Source of the DNA: Rubrivivax sp.
GTDB taxonomy: Bacteria; Pseudomonadota; Gammaproteobacteria; Burkholderiales; Burkholderiaceae
Direction: 5' to 3'
Assembly (NCBI GenBank): GCA_004211235.1
Contig: SEEY01000208.1
Coordinates: forward strand, 1 to 6,868
DNA: 6,868 bases
The translations under genes and the position numbers were made by a program. The first letter of the stretch is position 1. Each line of letters starts with the position of its first letter. A model generated the notes under the pieces. The model saw only the letters and a list, made by a program, of their open reading frames with translations. It ran no database searches and was not told the DNA's origin. Of the stretch, positions 6,433 through 6,868 are shown piece after piece.

Positions 6433-6868
6433 GCGGGTAGTCCCGCACGCGCACGCCGGTCGCGTTGTAGACCGCGTTCGCCACGGCAGCGGCCACGCCG
6501 CAGATGCCCAGCTCGCCCACCCCCTTGGCCTTCATCGGCGAGGACGTCGGGTCCACCTCGTCGAGGAAGACGACGTCCTGGTGCGGGATGTCGGCATGCA
6601 CCGGCACCTCGTAGCCCGCGAGGTCGTGGTTGACGAAGAAGCCGCGGCGGTGGTCCACGTGCAGTTCCTCCATCAGCGCGGCGCCGACACCCATGGTCAT
6701 CGCGCCGATGACCTGGCTGCGCGCCGACGTCGGGTTGATGATGCGGCCCGCCGCGCAGACGGCCAGCATGCGGCGCACGCGGATCTCGCCGGTGAAGGCG
6801 TCCACGGCGACCTCGACAAGCGCTTCCAGCAGTCCACCTTCGGCGCGCATTTCGTCGAGGCCGCCGTG
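6389..6868 (-). CDS. Molybdenum hydroxylase large subunit, C-terminal part (PaoC/YagR-like)
   Basis: C-terminal 159 codons of a molybdopterin-binding subunit of the xanthine dehydrogenase/aldehyde oxidase family; the frame is open to the window edge, so the 5' part lies to the right. Such subunits usually exceed 700 residues. Recognisable parts are [44 protein letters not shown] (the INP and Gln-rich cofactor region), [27 protein letters not shown] with the family's catalytic Glu in GVGE, and [23 protein letters not shown] at the end. It would oxidise an aldehyde or N-heterocycle, with iron-sulfur and FAD subunits encoded elsewhere. It converges on the flavoprotein gene with a 44-nt 3' overlap and is probably a separate transcription unit. 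The oddity is residues [12 protein letters not shown] (bases 6853-6818), which replace the normal family segment and become [12 protein letters not shown] if these 36 bases are inverted. Confidence 0.93.
   Translation of the reverse strand, partial: HGGLDEMRAEGGLLEALVEVAVDAFTGEIRVRRMLAVCAAGRIINPTSARSQVIGAMTMGVGAALMEELHVDHRRGFFVNHDLAGYEVPVHADIPHQDVVFLDEVDPTSSPMKAKGVGELGICGVAAAVANAVYNATGVRVRDYPLTLDKLLAGLPSVA
6803..6817. repeat. Left arm of 15-bp inverted repeat
   Basis: CACGGCGACCTCGAC. Its reverse complement matches 6854-6868 at 14 of 15 positions. On the - strand it encodes VEVAV, the conserved strand of the molybdenum hydroxylase. Confidence 0.85.
6818..6853. other. 36-bp segment that appears inverted within the molybdenum hydroxylase gene
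   Basis: The segment lies exactly between the two repeat arms and is 12 codons long in both directions. As given, the - strand reads [12 protein letters not shown]. Read on the + strand, the same bases give [12 protein letters not shown]. Putting the + strand reading between the unchanged flanks gives HGGLD, then [12 protein letters not shown], then [13 protein letters not shown], in frame and family-like. The F-G-A-x-F segment right before VEV is, from memory, typical of this enzyme family. Whether this is a natural inversion, a switch, or an assembly error cannot be decided from one sequence. Confidence 0.75.
6854..6868. repeat. Right arm of 15-bp inverted repeat (may continue past the window)
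   Basis: GTCGAGGCCGCCGTG pairs with 6803-6817 with one mismatch (C versus T in the copy). The window ends here, so the outer limit of the arm is not visible. On the - strand it encodes HGGLD. Confidence 0.85.

Noticed and set aside
6433..6446. Hairpin GCGGG-TAGT-CCCGC directly after the flavoprotein stop, as a terminator
   Set aside because: The stem is only 5 bp, no T-run follows, and the bases encode conserved residues (RDYPL) of the molybdenum hydroxylase.
6803..6868. Simple fold-back chimera at the end of the sequence as the explanation of the inverted repeat
   Set aside because: A fold-back would make the right side an exact mirror of the left. Here the arms differ at one base and the 36-bp loop is not self-complementary, and flipping only the loop restores a continuous gene. 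An assembly error of another kind remains possible.

Overview
The window is a GC-rich stretch with tightly packed genes. Codon use and gene content suggest a high-GC proteobacterium, perhaps a Burkholderiales-type betaproteobacterium; this is inferred from composition, and no rRNA or other phylogenetic marker is present.

Positions 1-6432, all on the + strand, form one compact operon. It is recognisable as a Nit1C (nitrilase clade 1) cluster, the group whose families are also named after Mycobacterium smegmatis MSMEG_0565-0572 and Synechocystis sll0783-sll0787. The order is: 5'-truncated nitrilase (nitC-like), radical SAM protein (nitD-like), GNAT acetyltransferase (nitE-like), AIR-synthase/ThiL/SelD-like ATP-binding protein (nitF-like), GT4 glycosyltransferase (MSMEG_0565 type), small MSMEG_0570-family protein (nitG-like), and FAD-dependent FMO-like oxidoreductase (nitH-like). 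Neighbouring genes overlap (8 nt, ATGA, ATGA) or lie 9-14 nt apart, which implies one transcript with coupled translation. The promoter and the expected first gene (MSMEG_0572/sll0783 type, nitB) would lie left of the window. From family knowledge, Nit1C clusters have been genetically linked to growth on cyanide as nitrogen source in a Pseudomonas, and sll0783 to the nitrogen-starvation response in Synechocystis. The enzyme set (oxidative flavoprotein, radical SAM enzyme, acetyltransferase, ATP-using enzyme, glycosyltransferase, nitrilase) looks like a small biosynthetic or tailoring pathway with a nitrile intermediate, but no step chemistry can be read from this sequence.

Positions 6389-6868, on the - strand, hold the C-terminal 159 codons of a molybdenum hydroxylase large subunit (xanthine dehydrogenase/aldehyde oxidase family, PaoC/YagR-like). 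It converges on the flavoprotein gene and overlaps its 3' end by 44 nt.

The most unusual signal is at the right edge. A 36-bp segment (6818-6853) lies between 15-bp inverted repeats (6803-6817 and 6854-6868, 14/15 matches). As given, the molybdenum hydroxylase reads an atypical [12 protein letters not shown] there. Flipping only those 36 bp gives [12 protein letters not shown] in the same frame, joined directly to VEVAVD, which is what this protein family normally has at that place. The gene therefore appears to carry a small, frame-preserving inversion: a real invertible or hairpin-mediated event, or an assembly error. No tRNA, rRNA, CRISPR array, insertion sequence or gene-free stretch above 300 bases was seen.
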